Shown one piece after another: positions 61,686-64,000 of a stretch of 64,000 bases of DNA. Positions within the stretch are counted from its first letter, which is position 1. Every line of letters begins with the position of its first letter. The notes beneath the pieces were generated by a model, which saw only the letters and a list, made by a program, of their open reading frames with translations, was not told where the DNA came from and made no database searches. Both the position numbers and the translations under genes were made by a program. This DNA is from Kappaphycus alvarezii (lineage: Eukaryota > Rhodophyta > Florideophyceae > Gigartinales > Solieriaceae), in assembly GCA_002205965.3 (NCBI GenBank), contig NADL03000480.1, positions 124,001 through 188,000 on the forward strand, given 5' to 3'.

Positions 61686-62551
61686 TCACCATGCCTTCCC
61701 TCTTTTTAGTTTCTCATCCAGAGAAAGTGCACCAGGCCCCGACATGACAAGCATGAGGAGACCACTCATGATGGAAAGAGTTTGCAAGAACTCAAATCTC
61801 ATAACGTCTCTTTCGAATGAAGCATGGGGATTAGACGGATCAATAAACCAAAACTGCTTTGACGTGACTGTGGCTACTGTGTAAAAGGTCATTAGTAGAA
61901 GTCCCATTACGTCGGTTTTGTATCCGATCAACATAGCAACGCACAGTGGGGTAATTAAAAGAGCCCATTGCCAACCAATGATGTCAAACATTTCGACGCA
62001 AAGTAAGCCAAGGACAAATCTCGTGGCAAGTGCAATGGTATCCCTTGAAGACCCTTTTTTACCTGAATCAGGAATTCCTGGGAGGGCTGGTAACCCATCT
62101 CTTATACGCTGATTTGTCATTAGAAGCATCAAAGTACCCAGAAGGCAAAGATTTCTAATGAAGAAACCAAAATTACCTGATGTAATTGGAGAATGACGTC
62201 CGTATATTAATTGCTGATAAAGAACCGCACCGATAAGTATTTGTGCTCCTCGTTTTTCCCCCTTCTTAAAAAAAACGAGGAAAGAGCCAATAAAAGTTGA
62301 GATGGTTGATATTGCGATAAAGATAAGCGCGAGGAAATTCGGAATGTATAGCTCGTGTTTGAAAAAATTAGCTGAGATTTGTATTCAATGATCGTTCTAA
62401 AAGCATCCTCAACGAAAGCAGAAACGAGGAGAACTCGAGTTATCAATGGTACGTATGGTCTCGCCAATCTTTTCGCACGATTGAATGAGAGGGAAAAATT
62501 TTGAATCAAGGGAATTGAATCAATGGATCGAAGTACATCAAGGACAGTCAT
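61686..62551 (-). CDS. SURF4: SURF4/ERV29-type ER cargo receptor, broken by one frameshift
   Basis: SURF4 (yeast Erv29) is a multi-pass membrane receptor that loads soluble secretory cargo into COPII vesicles and cycles between ER and Golgi. The ATG at 62551 has A at -3. The N-terminus ends in a first membrane segment with VSAFVEDAFRTIIEY, matching the family's 'FLEDG.R' block. Then come LYIPNFLALIFIAISTIST, a loop, GNFGFFIRNLCLLGTLMLLM, three further hydrophobic segments and the hallmark C-terminus FLQTLSIMSGLLML...GPGALSLDEKLKRGKAW. Lys at -3 and Arg at -5 resemble a KxKxx retrieval signal. One base is missing in the run of six A on the plus strand (62362-62367). With it the frame is 288 residues (human: 269) and needs no intron. 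An eight-base run (62268-62275) later in the gene is read in frame. Confidence 0.85.
62248..62280. repeat. coding-region hairpin in SURF4
   Basis: Perfect 10-nt arms (cctcgttttt / aaaaacgagg) flank a 13-nt loop, inside the loop-encoding part of SURF4 about 90 nt downstream of the frameshift. It may be incidental. Confidence 0.5.
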
Positions 62552-63031
62552 GGTGCGGAGATGATAAAGAGTTGTGTTACTTCGAAAGAAGGACGATAAA
62601 GGCAGGGGAGAGATGAGAGTTTCACCTCGAACGAAAGAAATAGTGTGGAAACCTTAAACGTGTGAACACTGAGTACTCAGTGGAGAAGAAAGTGCTTGAA
62701 GGGGCCGATTTTCCCGTCACCAAATTGGCAGTTGGGGTGACTCGAATCGCTCTTTCAACTGAATCGGTGGATTTAATGCTACTAGCAAAAAGGACAGACA
62801 ACAATCGCAATAAAAATGCACCACTTTTTCGTCCACTACGGTCCAAAAGAACAATTCAGATTGAGAGAGCGGCTTGTGATTCGGAGAAGCTTGAACCTAA
62901 ACATTAAAGAAAATCATCATTTTGACCGTGCGGGCTGAGGGCTACCCGTTCTGAGACACGAATAAAAGCAGAAATTTGAGGACTTACTGTAATTCTGTCA
63001 AAATTTAGTCAGCAATATAGGTAGTCAAATA
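62552..63031. other. SURF4 upstream region
   Basis: This should contain the SURF4 promoter and leader. A plus-strand frame open from about 62650 to 62907 lacks an ATG near its start (it begins at GTG) but is rich in Glu/Lys/Thr and could be an exon of a divergent gene. A minus-strand Ser-rich frame overlaps it. Neither is convincing. Confidence 0.35.
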
Positions 63032-63100
63032 TACTGTACAATACTGTACTGTACATAGGTACTTTACTGTACGGTAGGTACAGTACATTTATTCCGTACT
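63032..63100. repeat. ACTGT/ACAGT satellite runs
   Basis: atactgtacaatactgtact followed by gtacataggtactttactgt and ggtaggtacagtaca form a dense cluster of the same palindromic pentamer seen elsewhere in the window. Confidence 0.65.
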
Positions 63101-64000
63101 GCACGTATCGCAGTTTTGGAAATAAATTTGAGTTCCAGAATTCCCAAAATTTCTATCCTTTCGACCTGACTAGGCCTGCTGGATACCTCTATTGTATCAA
63201 AGTTCGCGACTATTGAGGGCAGTGGAGCAACATATTCCTTTATTGTCACGAGTAGTCTCTTTTCGTGCTTCATCATGCTTCTTCACAGACTAGGAAAGTG
63301 CAAAGGGCAGGGCCACTAAAATTAGTCTACGAGTAGTCTGGTTTAGAGCTTGCGTATACGGTAAGTATAGGAATTATATTGAAGTAGAGATTCCGTACCG
63401 TAAACGAGTTCTAAGCCTATAATCCTTGGTTAAGAGGAAATGTGTGAATCTGCTTTGTTACCAGATCGAAACTTGGTTTCCGTCAAGGAGTGTATCATAT
63501 GCTGGAGAAAGATGCAACAAAATGGCACGCGAACTGTATCCTACATGGAAGCAGAGAGGGAAACCCTTGAAGTCTGAAGCGGGCTTGAATAGGCCGGCTT
63601 GAATAGGAGGACAAAGAACAGAGCTGTGTGGCAAAGTAAAGGAAAATAACTCATCCTTGTTCCAGGACCGCAGACCCACCAACTCGAACCCTGTGCAGGA
63701 AGATTCCTCCTAATATGCACACATTTTGTGTACACAGTTCAAGTCAGAACCTCCCTCCGCTGCAATAGATTTCGGCAGTATGGCAAGTGCCAAACACAGA
63801 TGGGGGAAGGTTTGGGTTTTACACTCTTGGAAGATATGTTCTACTTTAACCACAGATTGTAGGTTCGCTCACGCATTCTTCTGACTTGGCGCTTTAAGAC
63901 ACTGAAGCAGCTTCAGACCGCAAAATTTGCAAAATTTGCGTCAAAGCTGGCATTCGCATACTTTCGGGCCCTTGCATTCACTCAGAAGTCAAGTGACTTG
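63101..64000. other. right edge, no supported gene
   Basis: Only frames under about 75 codons occur. A near-duplicate, gcgggcttgaataggccggcttgaatagg (a 12-nt repeat), lies around 63577-63607. No RNA gene is seen. Confidence 0.4.

Noticed and set aside
62340..62390. Canonical -1 programmed ribosomal frameshift in SURF4
   Set aside because: The T run is not in the X-XXY-YYZ phase in the incoming frame (codons att ttt tca), and the nearest hairpin is about 90 nt downstream, too far for a normal stimulator.
37410..63100. CRISPR array
   Set aside because: The repeated unit is a 5-bp satellite without regular spacers, in a eukaryotic context.

Overview
This 64-kb window looks like nuclear DNA of a eukaryote. 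Gene density is very low, I saw no operons, ribosome-binding sites or rRNA, and the few recognisable genes are eukaryotic: a SURF4-type ER cargo receptor, a C2H2 zinc-finger protein, a predicted secreted protein and a decayed Plavaka-type DNA transposase. The genes that can be read need no introns. With that and the style of the zinc finger and transposon, an intron-poor lineage such as a red alga is possible, but this is inference and the sequence does not settle it.

Layout. (1) About 0-4.1 kb: non-coding, with a possible tRNA-like fragment at the left edge. (2) About 4.2-16.9 kb: a GC-rich, strongly strand-asymmetric block of decayed mobile DNA. From left to right it holds a decayed acidic-protein gene (minus), an intact ORF for a putative membrane protein (plus), a decayed gene with a ParB-like DG-x-H motif and an oxygenase-like HAG...RYH motif (minus), a 46-nt near-perfect hairpin, a divergent decayed SET-domain gene (plus), a decayed coiled-coil protein gene (plus) and, converging on it, a Plavaka-type transposase pseudogene (minus). 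(3) About 17-33 kb: AT-rich DNA with hairpins and small repeats and no supported gene. (4) About 33-47 kb: intermediate composition, with a secreted Cys-containing protein gene, a longer decayed minus-strand coding tract, a two-finger C2H2 gene, a diverged ~100-bp repeat pair and clusters of an ACTGT pentanucleotide satellite. (5) About 48-57 kb: a very AT-rich gene desert with one 68-bp tandem duplication. (6) About 57-64 kb: more ACTGT clusters and the SURF4 gene, the best-supported gene in the window.

Recurring oddity. The three most credible host genes (SURF4, secreted protein, C2H2 protein), all on the minus strand, are each broken by what is arithmetically one missing base, and each has a run of exactly six A/T inside its frameshift interval. 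This could be assembly error, real decay or transcript slippage. The genes in the mobile block are broken much more heavily, by in-frame stops and several frameshifts each, so that block is an old, inactive insertion.
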